64,000 nucleotides of DNA from JAGVSV01 sp040766135 (GTDB lineage Bacteria > Bacillota > Clostridia > Christensenellales > Aristaeellaceae): positions 326,477 to 390,476 of the forward strand of contig JAXGRA010000001.1 of the NCBI GenBank assembly GCA_040766135.1, in the 5' to 3' direction. Below the pieces are notes generated by a model that saw nothing but the letters and a program-made list of their open reading frames with translations, did no database searches and was not told the origin of the DNA. Both the position numbers and the translations under genes were made by a program. Positions 1-9,380 of this stretch are shown in pieces; within the stretch, counting starts at the first letter, position 1; each line of letters starts with the position of its first letter.

Positions 1-2
1 CG

Positions 3-59
3 TGCCCGTGCTGCGGCGGCAGCGGGCAGCAGATGATGCCAGACAAGGAGGGCGCATGA
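3..59 (+). CDS. C-terminal end of an upstream gene (partial)
   Basis: An open frame enters from the left edge and ends at a TGA that overlaps the miaB ATG in an ATGA arrangement, which is the usual sign of translational coupling. The visible tail reads CPCCGGSGQQMMPDKEGA and is cysteine-rich at its start. Too little is present to name a family. A second frame remains open into miaB but is simply the miaB frame extended upstream. Support is the coupling geometry only. Confidence 0.4.
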   Translation, partial: CPCCGGSGQQMMPDKEGA

Positions 60-1465
60 ACCCGCAGGTAAGCGTGATATCGGGGGAGCAAATGCGCATG
101 CAGCGCGAGATGGTCCAGCAGGTGTGGGCGCTGGCGGAACGCCCCCAAAGCTATCACATTGTGACCTTTGGCTGCCAGATGAACGTGCATGATTCTGAGA
201 AAATGGCAGGGATGCTTCAGTGCATGGGCATGGAGGCGGCTGCCAGCCGCGAGGACGCCGACCTGGTGCTGTTTAACACCTGCTGCATCCGTGAAAATGC
301 CGAGCGCAAGGCGCTGGGCAACATCACGTGGCTCAAGGAACTGAAAAAGGGCAAGCCGCATCTACTCATCGGCGTATGCGGGTGCATGATGCAGCAGCAG
401 GGTATGGTGCAGAACATCCTGAAAAAGTATCCGTTTGTAGACTTGGCCTTTGGCACGGGGGATTTTTACCGCCTGCCGGAGCTGCTGCTGAAAGCGCTGC
501 AATCAAGCCAGCGCGTGGTGGAAGTGGGGGAGAACCCAAGCACGCTGTTTGAGGATGTGCCGGTGCAGCGGGAATCCGCGCACAAGGCCTATGTGGCCAT
601 CGCGCATGGGTGCGACAATTTTTGCTCCTATTGCATTGTGCCCTATGTGCGCGGGCGTGAGAGATCGCGCGAAGCCGACCAGATTGTGCAGGAAGTGGAG
701 CAGCTGGTGGCCTCAGGCGTGCAGGAAGTTACGCTGTTGGGGCAGAATGTAAACTCCTATGGGCAGGACCGGGGCGACTTGGATTTTGCCGGGTTATTGA
801 AGCGCGTGTCGCAAACCGGCATCCCGCGCATCCGGTTCATGACCTCGCACCCCAAGGATCTGTCCGATGCGCTGATCGAGCAGATGGCGTTGAATCCCAA
901 CATCTGCCCGCATTTGCACCTGCCGGTGCAGTCCGGCAGCAACGCCATCTTAGAGGCCATGAACCGCCGCTATACGGTGGAAACCTACCTGCAGCGCGTG
1001 GACAGCCTGCGCCGCGCGGTGCCGCATATTGGGCTGACCACCGACCTGATTGTAGCGTTCCCCGGCGAGACCGAGCAGGACTTTGAGGACACCCTGGCAT
1101 TGGTTCGGCACGTGCGCTTTGACAGCGCGTTTACCTTTGTGTACAGCCCCCGCGTGGGCACCAAGGCCGCAAGCATGCCGGGGCAAATCCCCCCGGAGGT
1201 AGGCAGCCAGCGCATTGAGCGCCTGATCGCGCTTCAGGAGGGCATTACCACCGACGTGCTCAACAGCCTTTTTGGCAGCACGCAGCATGTGCTGGTGGAT
1301 GGCACCGCCCGCAGGCGTGAGCACCTGACCGGCAAAAGCGGGCGCAACATTTCGGTCAATTTCCCCGGAGATACTGCCTTGATTGGGCGCATCGTACCCG
1401 TTACCATTACAGGGGCCGGCAGCAACACGCTGCGCGGCCGGATACAGGAAGGAGAAACACCATGA
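56..1465 (+). CDS. miaB: tRNA-2-methylthio-N6-dimethylallyladenosine synthase MiaB
   Basis: Radical-SAM methylthiotransferase that adds a methylthio group to isopentenyl-A37 of tRNAs reading UNN codons; it acts on the product of MiaA, encoded downstream. The N-terminal UPF0004 domain supplies cysteines in GCQMN, NTCC and CGC; the radical-SAM cluster CDNFCSYC lies at about residues 186-193, followed by VRGRERSR; the C-terminal TRAM domain is recognisable. Length is about 469 residues, normal for MiaB. The ATG at 56 was chosen because AAGGAGG lies 45-51; a GTG further upstream has no such site. It is the first complete gene of the repair/modification operon and overlaps the next gene by 4 nt. 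Confidence 0.97.
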   Translation: MNPQVSVISGEQMRMQREMVQQVWALAERPQSYHIVTFGCQMNVHDSEKMAGMLQCMGMEAAASREDADLVLFNTCCIRENAERKALGNITWLKELKKGKPHLLIGVCGCMMQQQGMVQNILKKYPFVDLAFGTGDFYRLPELLLKALQSSQRVVEVGENPSTLFEDVPVQRESAHKAYVAIAHGCDNFCSYCIVPYVRGRERSREADQIVQEVEQLVASGVQEVTLLGQNVNSYGQDRGDLDFAGLLKRVSQTGIPRIRFMTSHPKDLSDALIEQMALNPNICPHLHLPVQSGSNAILEAMNRRYTVETYLQRVDSLRRAVPHIGLTTDLIVAFPGETEQDFEDTLALVRHVRFDSAFTFVYSPRVGTKAASMPGQIPPEVGSQRIERLIALQEGITTDVLNSLFGSTQHVLVDGTARRREHLTGKSGRNISVNFPGDTALIGRIVPVTITGAGSNTLRGRIQEGETP

Positions 1466-1869
1466 GCCAACAAGTACTGGACAAGGCCAGGGAGCTGGCC
1501 GCCGCCATCGCATTGAGCGAAGAGTACGCCAACATGCGCACCGCCGAGGACGATGCCACGGCCGACAAGGCGCTGGAAGCCATCTACAACGACTATGCTG
1601 TAAAGCAGCAGCAGGTGGCTGAGGAAACCCAGGCCAAGGAGCCGGACTATAAGAAAATTGGCGAGCTTACCCGCGAGATTGAGGAAGTGGAGCAAACGCT
1701 GCGCCGCAACCCGCAGATGCAGCGCCTGAACAACGCGCGCACTGCCTTTACTGTGATGATGAATGCGGTCAACCAGGAGCTGCAGCGCGTGCTGTCGCCT
1801 GAAAGCGCACAGGATGGCTGCGGCAGCCCCAACGGCTGCATGGGCTGCACCGGCTGCAGCGTAGACTAA
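1462..1869 (+). CDS. YlbF/YmcA-family protein with cysteine-rich tail
   Basis: A 135-residue, largely helical protein of the YlbF/YmcA family. In Bacillus these proteins form a complex with YaaT that carries iron-sulfur clusters and affects RNase Y and development. The body is charged helices ending in a hydrophobic helix near residues 95-112, then a tail with cysteines at 120, 126, 129 and 132 (pattern C-x5-C-x2-C-x2-C). The tail could be a metal or Fe-S ligand set; that is inference. The ATG overlaps the miaB stop as ATGA, with GGAAGGAG just upstream, so the two are probably co-translated. Family assignment is good; the exact paralogue is not certain. Confidence 0.8.
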   Translation: MSQQVLDKARELAAAIALSEEYANMRTAEDDATADKALEAIYNDYAVKQQQVAEETQAKEPDYKKIGELTREIEEVEQTLRRNPQMQRLNNARTAFTVMMNAVNQELQRVLSPESAQDGCGSPNGCMGCTGCSVD

Positions 1870-1874
1870 ATCCC

Positions 1875-4469
1875 ATGGCTGAACTGACGCCGATGATGCG
1901 GCAGTACCTGACCATCAAAGAGGAGTACCCGGACGCGCTGCTGTTTTTCCGGCTCGGGGACTTCTATGAGATGTTCTTTGATGACGCCATTACGGCCAGC
2001 CGGGAACTGGAACTGACGCTGACAGGGCGCGACTGCGGCCTGGATGAGCGCGCCCCGATGTGCGGCGTGCCATGGCACGCGGCCGACGGCTACATCGCCC
2101 GCCTGGTGGAGCGTGGCTACAAGGTGGCCATCTGCGAACAGACCGAGGATCCGGCGCTGGTCAAGGGGCTGGTCAAGCGCGCAGTGGTGCGCGTGGTGAC
2201 GCCGGGCACTGTCAGCGATTTGGGCGCGCTCAACGAGCGGCGCAACAACTTCATTGCCGCCGTCCACCCCACCGGCAACCGCGTGGGCGTGGCCTGGTGC
2301 GATGTGACCACCGGCGAATTCTTAGCCCAGGTGCTCAACGACCCTGCCCAGGAGCTGGGACGTCTGCTGACGATGATCAGCCCCAGCGAGGTGGTCACCT
2401 CTGCGCCGGAGCTGGTCAACAAGGCCGTTCAAACCTTTGTAGCGCCGTATCCCGCTGCGCGCTTTGCCGCCAAGGCCGCGCGTGACCAGGTGCTGCGCCA
2501 CTTTGAGGTCAGCCATTTGGGTGCGCTGGGCCTGACGCAGTCGGACGCCCCCGCCACGGCGGCTGCAGGCGCGCTGCTGCATTACCTGAATGACATGCAA
2601 AAAGCCGCGCTGCCGCACATCACGGCGCTTAAATTGGTAACTGGTGCGGACAGCATGCCGCTGGACGTGGCCACGCGCCGCAACTTGGAGCTGACCGAAG
2701 GCTTGCGCAGCCGCAGCGTGCAGGGCTCGCTGCTGTGGCTGCTGGACAGCACCGTGACCGCCATGGGCGCACGGCAGCTGCGCCTGTGGGTGGAGCAGCC
2801 GCTTACACAAAAGGACGCCATCCTGACGCGGCAGGCGCAGGTGGCGGCGCTGTATAACAACACGGTGGCGGGCGAGGAACTGGTGCTGCACTTAAAGCAG
2901 GTATACGACATGGAGCGGCTGCTGTCGCGCGTGTCCTATGGCACGCTGAATGCCCGTGATTGTGTGGCGCTCAAGCGCACCTTGCAGCAGCTGCCGCCGG
3001 TGCGCGCACTGCTTTTGTCCCTCCAGGATGAAAGCCTTCAGCCGCTGTTAAAGCAGCTGGATCCGTTGCCCGAAGTAGCCGACCTGTTGGAGCGCGCCAT
3101 TGAGGATGACCCGCCCATCACGACCACCGAGGGCGGCATGATCCGCGATGGGTATGACGCGGCGCTGGATGAGGCGCGGCAGGCCTCCCGCCAGGGTGCG
3201 CAATGGCTGCTGGATTTGGAGGCGCGCGAGCGCGAGGCCACGGGCATTAAAAACCTACGCGTGCAGTACAACCGGGTGTTTGGGTACTTCCTGGAAGTAA
3301 CCAAGTCCAACTATGCGCTGGTGCCCGACCACTATGTGCGCAGGCAGACGCTGGCCAATGTGGAGCGCTATACTACTGAGGAGCTGCGCGCGCTGGAGCA
3401 GCGCGTGCTGGGCGCACAGGGCGAGGCCATCACCTTAGAATCGACGCTGTTTGAGGGCATCCGCGCCGAGCTGCTTTCGCAGCTGCCCGCACTGCAGCGC
3501 ACCGCGCAGGGCCTAAAGGCTGTGGATGCGCTGCTGTCGCTGGCGCGCGTGGCCAGGGACAACGGCTACGTCCGGCCCACGCTCAACGAGGCAGGCACCA
3601 TTGATATTGTGGATGGCCGCCACCCGGTGGTGGAAAAAACGCTGGGCGACGGCAGCTTTGTGCCCAACGATACGCACATGAACCCGCAGGACAAGCGCAT
3701 GCTGATCGTGACCGGCCCCAACATGGCCGGCAAAAGCACCTACATGCGCCAAACGGCGCTCATCGTGCTGATGGCGCACATGGGCAGCTTTGTGCCGGCG
3801 GCCAGCGCGGATATCCCGCTGGTGGATGCCATCTTTACCCGCATCGGTGCCAGCGATGACCTGGCCGGCGGGCAAAGCACCTTCATGGTGGAAATGACCG
3901 AGCTGGCCTATATCATGCGCACGGCCACCGCCAACAGCTTAGTGATACTGGACGAAATCGGGCGCGGCACCAGCACGTTTGACGGGCTGGCCATTGCCTG
4001 GGCCACGGTGGAATACCTGGCGGACATCGACCGCTGCGGTGCCAAAACGCTGTTTGCCACGCACTATCACGAGCTGTCGGAGCTGGAAGGCGTGCTGGAG
4101 GGCGTGGAGAACCACTGCGTATCGGTCAAGGAAATGGGGGATGAGGTCATCTTCCTGCGCAAGATCAGGCGCGGCGGGGCCGACAAAAGCTTTGGCGTGC
4201 ATGTGGCGCGCATGGCGGGGCTGCCGCGCTCGGTCATTGCGCGTGCGCGGGAAATCCAGGCGCGCTTGGAGGTCAGCAACATCAACCAAAACGCCATCGG
4301 CCGCAACATCCTGGAAAAAGGCAACCGCCGGGTGGAACAGGTGCAGCTGATGGAGTATGGAAAGACCGAATTGATTGAGGAACTGCGCCAGATGGATGTG
4401 CTGGCGATGAGCCCGATGGATGCGCTTAACGCGCTGTTTTTGCTGCGCGAAAAGGCGAGAAAATTATAG
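1875..4469 (+). CDS. mutS: DNA mismatch repair protein MutS
   Basis: Mismatch-recognition ATPase of 864 residues, normal for MutS1. The N-terminal mismatch-binding motif GDFYEMF (phenylalanine about residue 30, glutamate about 32) is intact. The C-terminal ATPase has Walker A GPNMAGKST near residue 614, followed by the DEIGRGTS Walker B/signature region and the FATHYHEL motif. Only 5 nt separate it from the ylbF-like stop and 2 nt from mutL, so all are one transcription unit. The ribosome site before the ATG is weak, suggesting translation coupled to the upstream gene. Confidence 0.98.
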   Translation: MAELTPMMRQYLTIKEEYPDALLFFRLGDFYEMFFDDAITASRELELTLTGRDCGLDERAPMCGVPWHAADGYIARLVERGYKVAICEQTEDPALVKGLVKRAVVRVVTPGTVSDLGALNERRNNFIAAVHPTGNRVGVAWCDVTTGEFLAQVLNDPAQELGRLLTMISPSEVVTSAPELVNKAVQTFVAPYPAARFAAKAARDQVLRHFEVSHLGALGLTQSDAPATAAAGALLHYLNDMQKAALPHITALKLVTGADSMPLDVATRRNLELTEGLRSRSVQGSLLWLLDSTVTAMGARQLRLWVEQPLTQKDAILTRQAQVAALYNNTVAGEELVLHLKQVYDMERLLSRVSYGTLNARDCVALKRTLQQLPPVRALLLSLQDESLQPLLKQLDPLPEVADLLERAIEDDPPITTTEGGMIRDGYDAALDEARQASRQGAQWLLDLEAREREATGIKNLRVQYNRVFGYFLEVTKSNYALVPDHYVRRQTLANVERYTTEELRALEQRVLGAQGEAITLESTLFEGIRAELLSQLPALQRTAQGLKAVDALLSLARVARDNGYVRPTLNEAGTIDIVDGRHPVVEKTLGDGSFVPNDTHMNPQDKRMLIVTGPNMAGKSTYMRQTALIVLMAHMGSFVPAASADIPLVDAIFTRIGASDDLAGGQSTFMVEMTELAYIMRTATANSLVILDEIGRGTSTFDGLAIAWATVEYLADIDRCGAKTLFATHYHELSELEGVLEGVENHCVSVKEMGDEVIFLRKIRRGGADKSFGVHVARMAGLPRSVIARAREIQARLEVSNINQNAIGRNILEKGNRRVEQVQLMEYGKTELIEELRQMDVLAMSPMDALNALFLLREKARKL

Positions 4470-4471
4470 GT

Positions 4472-6271
4472 ATGTCAGATACAAGAATTGTAAAACTGCC
4501 CCCCGAAGTGGTGGGCCAGATTGCCGCAGGCGAGGTGGTGGAGCGCCCCGCCGCCGCCATCAAGGAGATGGTGGAAAACTCCATGGACGCAGGCGCTACC
4601 GCCATCACGGTGGACATCACCGACGGCGGGCTGACGCACATGCGCGTGACCGACAACGGCTCCGGCATAAAGGGCCGGGATTTGCGCCTGGCGTTTGAGC
4701 GCCATGCCACCAGCAAGATACGCTTCGCCGATGACCTGGCGCACATCAGCACGCTGGGTTTCCGTGGGGAGGCGCTGGCGTCCATTGCGGCGGTCAGCCG
4801 CGTTACGCTGGTCACCCGCCCCAAGGGGGAGGACTTTGGCATGCAGGTGCGCAACGAGGGCGGCATGTACGAAGGCCCGGTGGAAGCGGCCTCGCCGGAG
4901 GGCACGACCATCACCGTGCGCGATCTGTTCTTTAACACCCCCGCACGGCGTAAGTTTTTGGGCAAGCCCGGCACCGAAGCCAATCAGGTCAGCGACCTGA
5001 TGATGCGCATGATCCTCTCCCATCCCGAAATAGCCTTCCGCCTGGTCAGCGACCGCAAGACCATCTACACCAGCCCCGGCGATGGCCGCATCGACAGCGC
5101 GGTGATGAGCATATACGGTGTGCAGACGCTGCGGCAGCTGACCCGCGTGCATGGCGCGCAGTCCGGCCTGGTGCTGGACGGCTTTGTGGGCGTGGGTGAA
5201 GCCTCGCGCGCCAACCGCAGCCACCAAAGCTTTTTCCTCAATGGCCGCGCCATGCGCAGCGAGCTGCTCAGCCGCGCCGTGGAGGAGGCTTGCCGCCAGC
5301 GCGTGATGATCGGGCGTTTCCCGCTGTGCGTGCTGTATTTGACCATGCCGTTTGAGCATGTGGACGTAAACGTGCACCCCAACAAATGGGAAGTGCGTTT
5401 CCAGGACGAAAATGCTGTGGCGCAGGCCGTGACGGCCATTGTGACGGATGCCTTGTCTTTGGGCGCGGCGCAGCTGCCGCCCCCCAGCATGTTTGAAGAA
5501 AGTGCGCCCCCGGCCCCGCCTGTTGCCATCACAAAGGAAGAGCCGGTGGCGCAGCCTGCGCCGTCGTGGCATGTGCGCTCCAGCGCGTGGGAAACTCCTC
5601 CCATGGTGAAGGAGGAACCCGTTGCGCCGGAAACACCCGCGCCCGCGCCGGAGCCGGAGCAGATGACCCTGCCCGCCGTTGCCCCTGCGTTGCACCCCAC
5701 GGCGGTGCGGCTGGTGGGCGAAGCCTTCCGCACATATATCCTGTTTGAAAGCGACGATGCGCTGATTCTGTGCGACCAGCACGCGCTGCACGAGCGGCTG
5801 CTGTTTGACAAAATGCTGGCGGCTTATCAGCAGGGCGGGCTGTCCCAGGGCCTGCTGACGCCGGTGGCGCTGTCGCTTAGCTACCGAGAATACCGCACGT
5901 TTTTAACCTATCAGGCGGAGTTGGCCGAAGCAGGCTTTGATGCCGAGGACTTTGGCGAGCAAACGGTGCGGCTGCATTCCCTGCCCGTGCAATTGGGCTT
6001 CCCCCAGGCGCAGGAAAGCTTCCGCGATGCGCTGGATGAGCTGGAAGCCACCGGCCAGGTCAGCGACCAGCAGTTGGTGGAGCGCATTTTGCGCTCGGCG
6101 TGCAAGCATGCGGTCAAAGGCGGCGAAAAATTGAGCGATGAGGCCATGATCGGCCTGATACGAGACATGTTGGATGGCAACGTTACCCCCACCTGCCCGC
6201 ATGGCCGGCCGCTGATGATGTCCATCAAGCGCAGCGAACTGGAAAAGCGGTTCCGCCGCATACAGGCTTAG
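4472..6271 (+). CDS. mutL: DNA mismatch repair endonuclease MutL
   Basis: Partner of MutS, 599 residues. The N-terminal GHKL ATPase shows EMVENSMDAGA, DNGSGI and GFRGEAL. A proline/glutamate-rich linker covers about residues 335-405. The C-terminal domain keeps the endonuclease signature DQHALHERLLFD (the last acidic position is Asp where most have Glu), the SACKHAVKGG motif and CPHGRP, so it should be the nicking type found in organisms lacking MutH. It starts 2 nt after the mutS stop and ends 1 nt before miaA. Confidence 0.97.
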   Translation: MSDTRIVKLPPEVVGQIAAGEVVERPAAAIKEMVENSMDAGATAITVDITDGGLTHMRVTDNGSGIKGRDLRLAFERHATSKIRFADDLAHISTLGFRGEALASIAAVSRVTLVTRPKGEDFGMQVRNEGGMYEGPVEAASPEGTTITVRDLFFNTPARRKFLGKPGTEANQVSDLMMRMILSHPEIAFRLVSDRKTIYTSPGDGRIDSAVMSIYGVQTLRQLTRVHGAQSGLVLDGFVGVGEASRANRSHQSFFLNGRAMRSELLSRAVEEACRQRVMIGRFPLCVLYLTMPFEHVDVNVHPNKWEVRFQDENAVAQAVTAIVTDALSLGAAQLPPPSMFEESAPPAPPVAITKEEPVAQPAPSWHVRSSAWETPPMVKEEPVAPETPAPAPEPEQMTLPAVAPALHPTAVRLVGEAFRTYILFESDDALILCDQHALHERLLFDKMLAAYQQGGLSQGLLTPVALSLSYREYRTFLTYQAELAEAGFDAEDFGEQTVRLHSLPVQLGFPQAQESFRDALDELEATGQVSDQQLVERILRSACKHAVKGGEKLSDEAMIGLIRDMLDGNVTPTCPHGRPLMMSIKRSELEKRFRRIQA

Positions 6272-6272
6272 C

Positions 6273-7208
6273 ATGCCGCATAAAACACGCGTGCTGGCGG
6301 TGGTGGGCCCCACCGCGGGCGGCAAGTCCGACCTGGCCATGGCGCTGGCCCAGTATCTACCTATCGAAATTGTGTGCATGGACTCCATGCAGATATACCA
6401 GGGTATGGACATCGGCACCGCCAAGCCCACGCCCGAGGATCGCACGCGCGTTGCGCACCACATGCTGGATGTATGCACCCCCCATCAGGCATATTCGGTG
6501 GCGGAATATGTAGAGGCAGCGGACGCAGCCATAGCGGGCATTGTTGTCCGTGGCCATGTGCCGGTGCTGGTGGGTGGCACGGGGCTGTATTTGCGCGCGC
6601 TGCGCTACCCCATGACGCTGGGCGGTGGCGCGCGGGATGATGCGGTGCGCGCGCGGTATCAGCAGATGCTGGAAAAAGAGGGCGCGCAGGCCGTGCATGC
6701 GCTGCTTCATCAGCGCGACCCGGAGGCTGCGCGTACGCTGCACCCCAACAACACGCGCCGTGTGATCCGTGCGCTGGAGGTGTTGGAGGTGACGGGCCAG
6801 CCGTTTTCCAGCCAGCGCATGCCGGAGGAGCACGAGGAACGCTATGCTATGACCGTGCTGGGCACGCAGTGGCCGCGCCCAACCTTGTATGAGCGCATCA
6901 ACCTGCGCGTGGAGCGCATGATGCAGGCCGGGCTGGTGGAGGAGGTGCGCGCGCTGCTGGACAGCGGCGTATCGCCCGACGCGCAAAGCATGCAGGGCCT
7001 GGGCTACAAGGAGGTCATCCCCTATCTGGCCGGGCAGGCCACACGGGAGGACACCGTGGAGCTGATCAGCCGCCGCACGCGCAACTACGCCAAACGGCAG
7101 CTGACCTGGTTTAACCGTGAGCCTGGCCTGATCTGGATTGATATGAAAAGTCAACCACAAAAGGAGTGGGCGGCGCGCATTGCCGCCCGATGGCACAATG
7201 AACATTGA
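6273..7208 (+). CDS. miaA: tRNA dimethylallyltransferase MiaA
   Basis: Transfers dimethylallyl to A37 of UNN-reading tRNAs, producing the substrate of MiaB. The P-loop GPTAGGKS lies at about residues 11-18; DSMQIYQGMDIGTAKP, GGTGLYLRAL and the QGLGYKE motif follow, all characteristic of MiaA. The length of 311 residues is normal. The start codon follows the mutL stop by 1 nt, so translation is probably coupled. Confidence 0.97.
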   Translation: MPHKTRVLAVVGPTAGGKSDLAMALAQYLPIEIVCMDSMQIYQGMDIGTAKPTPEDRTRVAHHMLDVCTPHQAYSVAEYVEAADAAIAGIVVRGHVPVLVGGTGLYLRALRYPMTLGGGARDDAVRARYQQMLEKEGAQAVHALLHQRDPEAARTLHPNNTRRVIRALEVLEVTGQPFSSQRMPEEHEERYAMTVLGTQWPRPTLYERINLRVERMMQAGLVEEVRALLDSGVSPDAQSMQGLGYKEVIPYLAGQATREDTVELISRRTRNYAKRQLTWFNREPGLIWIDMKSQPQKEWAARIAARWHNEH

Positions 7209-8445
7209 CACGCTGCTTTTGCAGGCAGAGCATCAGGTGCGCGATGTGTTCGCGCGCATTGAAGCGGTGGAAGAAAAAAACACACAGCGCATGCTGGATG
7301 CCTTTGCCAGCCATCGTGTTTCACTGCGTGAAATGGCGGGCAGCACGGGCTATGGCTATGGGGACATAGGCCGAGAAACGCTGGAAAAATTAGCTACCGA
7401 CCTGTTAGGCGGCGAGGACGCCATTGTATCGCCCCATCTTTTGAGCGGCACGCACGCGCTGTCGGTGTGCCTGTTTGGCTTGCTGCTGCCCGGCGACAGG
7501 CTGCTGTCGGCCTGCGGCAAGCCCTATGACACGCTGGATCAGGTCATCGGCATGAAAAACGAGCCCGGCTCGCTGGCCGAGATGGGCATAGGCTATGACG
7601 AGGTGCAGCCCGCGCCGGACGGCGGTATTGATGTGGAGGCCGTGCTGGGCGCGATAACGCCCCAAACGCGCGTGATCTGGGTGCAGCGCAGCCGGGGATA
7701 TGCCTGGCGCAATCCGCTGATGCCGCAGGACATGCGGCCGCTGTTTGAGGCCGTGCGCGCCGTGCGGCCCGATATCTACCTGGCGGTGGACAACTGCTAC
7801 GGCACCTTTGTGACCGCCGATGAGCCCACGCACTACGGCGCTGATGTCATTGTGGGCAGCCTCATCAAAAACGCAGGCGGCGGCCTGGCCCCTACCGGCG
7901 GCTACATGGTGGGCACCAGGCGCGCCATTGAGCGCATTGAGCACCGCCTGACCGCGCCGGGCATTGGCCGCGAAATCGGCAGCTATGAGCCGGGCTACCG
8001 CGCATTTTATCAGGGGCTGTTTATGGCGCCGCACACGGTAGCACAGGCGCTCAAAACCGCCGTGCTGGCAGCCAGCGCGTTCAGCCTGCTGGGCCTTACC
8101 ACCACGCCGCTGCCCGACGCCCCGCGCGCCGACATCGTGCAGGCCATTCGCATGGAAACCCCGGAGCGCCTGGCCGCTTTTTGCCGCGCCATCCAGGCTG
8201 CCTCTCCCGTGGACAGCTATTTGACGCCCGAAGCCTGGGACATGCCGGGCTATGATGATCCCGTCATCATGGCCGCCGGAGCCTTTGTGGCCGGTGCCTC
8301 CATTGAACTGTCGGTGGATGGCCCCATGCGCCCGCCCTATGTGGCCTATCTGCAGGGCGCGCTTACCTATGCGCATGGCAAACTGGCGCTGAGGCATGCG
8401 CTGGACACTATGGCGGCGCAGGGGTTGCTGAAACAGAATACATAA
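7198..8445 (+). CDS. PLP-dependent methionine gamma-lyase / aluminium-resistance family protein (YnbB-like)
   Basis: A Cys/Met-metabolism-type PLP enzyme of the family often annotated 'methionine gamma-lyase family' or 'aluminum resistance protein', commonly found after miaA in Bacillota. The PLP lysine is in GSLIKNAGGG, about residue 224; upstream VDNCYGTF carries the PLP-ring aspartate. Substrate is unproven for most members. The ATG at 7198 lies inside the end of miaA. A TTG at 7180 is in frame and sits 13 nt after AAGGAG (7161-7166), so it is a real alternative start; the ATG is preferred on codon type. Confidence 0.88.
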   Translation: MNIDTLLLQAEHQVRDVFARIEAVEEKNTQRMLDAFASHRVSLREMAGSTGYGYGDIGRETLEKLATDLLGGEDAIVSPHLLSGTHALSVCLFGLLLPGDRLLSACGKPYDTLDQVIGMKNEPGSLAEMGIGYDEVQPAPDGGIDVEAVLGAITPQTRVIWVQRSRGYAWRNPLMPQDMRPLFEAVRAVRPDIYLAVDNCYGTFVTADEPTHYGADVIVGSLIKNAGGGLAPTGGYMVGTRRAIERIEHRLTAPGIGREIGSYEPGYRAFYQGLFMAPHTVAQALKTAVLAASAFSLLGLTTTPLPDAPRADIVQAIRMETPERLAAFCRAIQAASPVDSYLTPEAWDMPGYDDPVIMAAGAFVAGASIELSVDGPMRPPYVAYLQGALTYAHGKLALRHALDTMAAQGLLKQNT

Positions 8446-8539
8446 ATAATCGCGGAATGTATTTGTTGTGTATTCGCTGTTTGCGGTGCTTGTTTTAAAT
8501 GAGCCGGTTCATTACTTTAAAAAAGAAGGTGAGTCTGTC

Positions 8540-8698
8540 GTGGCAGAAATTATTGCAGCAGTTATTGTGGGGGCTTGTACAATTATTACACGGCCTATAT
8601 TTTCGCGCAAAAAACTAAATTCGACGACGAGCCGGGCAGTGGTGCCGCTGCGCGGCTCAGAAAGTGAAAATTATGTTGACGGTAAAGGATGTTTCTAA
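8540..8698 (+). CDS. Small ORF with one hydrophobic segment, unknown
   Basis: A 52-codon frame from a GTG preceded by GAAGGTGAG. The product starts with a hydrophobic stretch (AEIIAAVIVGACTIIT) followed by a basic turn (RKK) and a polar tail. It overlaps the 5' end of the degraded ATPase gene and sits in the AT-richer island. I do not recognise it; it may be a remnant of a larger gene rather than a functional peptide. Confidence 0.25.
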   Translation: MAEIIAAVIVGACTIITRPIFSRKKLNSTTSRAVVPLRGSESENYVDGKGCF

Positions 8699-9310
8699 AG
8701 ATTCGGTAATTTTACTGCGTTATCGCATATTTCTTTTCGCTTTCCCAAGGAGAAGTTGTGGGGCTTTGGGAGCCAATGGTTCTGGAAAGACTACGTTGTT
8801 GCGAATTTTATCTGCTATGTTGTCTCTAGTGAAGGGGAAGCCTATATCAATGGGTATCGTTTGGGACAAGATAATGCATCCATTCGGAAAAATGTGGTGT
8901 TCTTTTTGGAAGCGATGCAGGCTTATATGATAAATTAACTGGAGAAGGAGCTACACTATATTTTGCTGCTTTGTCGAGTGTTCCTAAGAAAAATGCAGAG
9001 CGGCGTATTCAGAACCTTGCAAACAAACTTGAATTTGAAATATTTAGGCATGCGTGCAGGCGCGATGTCGAAGAGGTATGAGGCAGAAGATTGTGTTTGC
9101 CAGGTCTGTTATTCATGACCCGGCATTACTACTTTTAGACGAGCCAGCGGGCTTGATTTTCAGGCAGCGCAAACAGTGTATGATTTTATAATGCACTGTA
9201 GATGGAAAAGGCGTGTTGTTTTCCAGCCACTCCATGGATAATTGTCGGCATTGTGCTCGGTCCTGATGTTAAAAAACGGACAATTGATGGCAGATGAAGT
9301 TTTTAGATAA
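8673..9310 (+). pseudogene. Degraded ABC transporter ATPase (NatA-type)
   Basis: Pieces of a single ABC ATPase appear in order but in different frames. They start with MLTVKDVSK at 8673, then Walker A GANGSGKTTLLRIL, then a segment resembling YINGYRLGQDNASIRKNV in another frame, then KLTGEGATLYFAALSSVPKK, a signature-like GAMSKR, Walker B ALLLLDEPA at about 9123-9146 and a terminal LMLKNGQLMADEV. At least six frame changes or stops separate them, so no full-length product is possible. A NatB-like permease remnant follows, supporting an ancestral NatAB pair. The region is visibly richer in A/T than its neighbours, which fits horizontal acquisition followed by decay. Confidence 0.8.
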
Positions 9311-9380
9311 TAACGTTCGCTTGTAAACAAAACCAGTTAAGCCAACTGATTGATGATTATATCAAAGGAGGAATAACTAA

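Noticed and set aside
4475..5791. Long minus-strand frame of 438 codons opposite mutL
   Set aside because: It is a GC-rich shadow with no ribosome site and no recognisable motif; mutL on the plus strand has full conserved domains.
7405..8397. 330-codon frame opposite the PLP enzyme gene
   Set aside because: Low-complexity Arg/His/Gly-rich composition typical of shadow frames in GC-rich genes.
8468..8539. Extended start of the small ORF in the island
   Set aside because: No ribosome site near 8468; the GTG at 8540 is better, and even that is doubtful.
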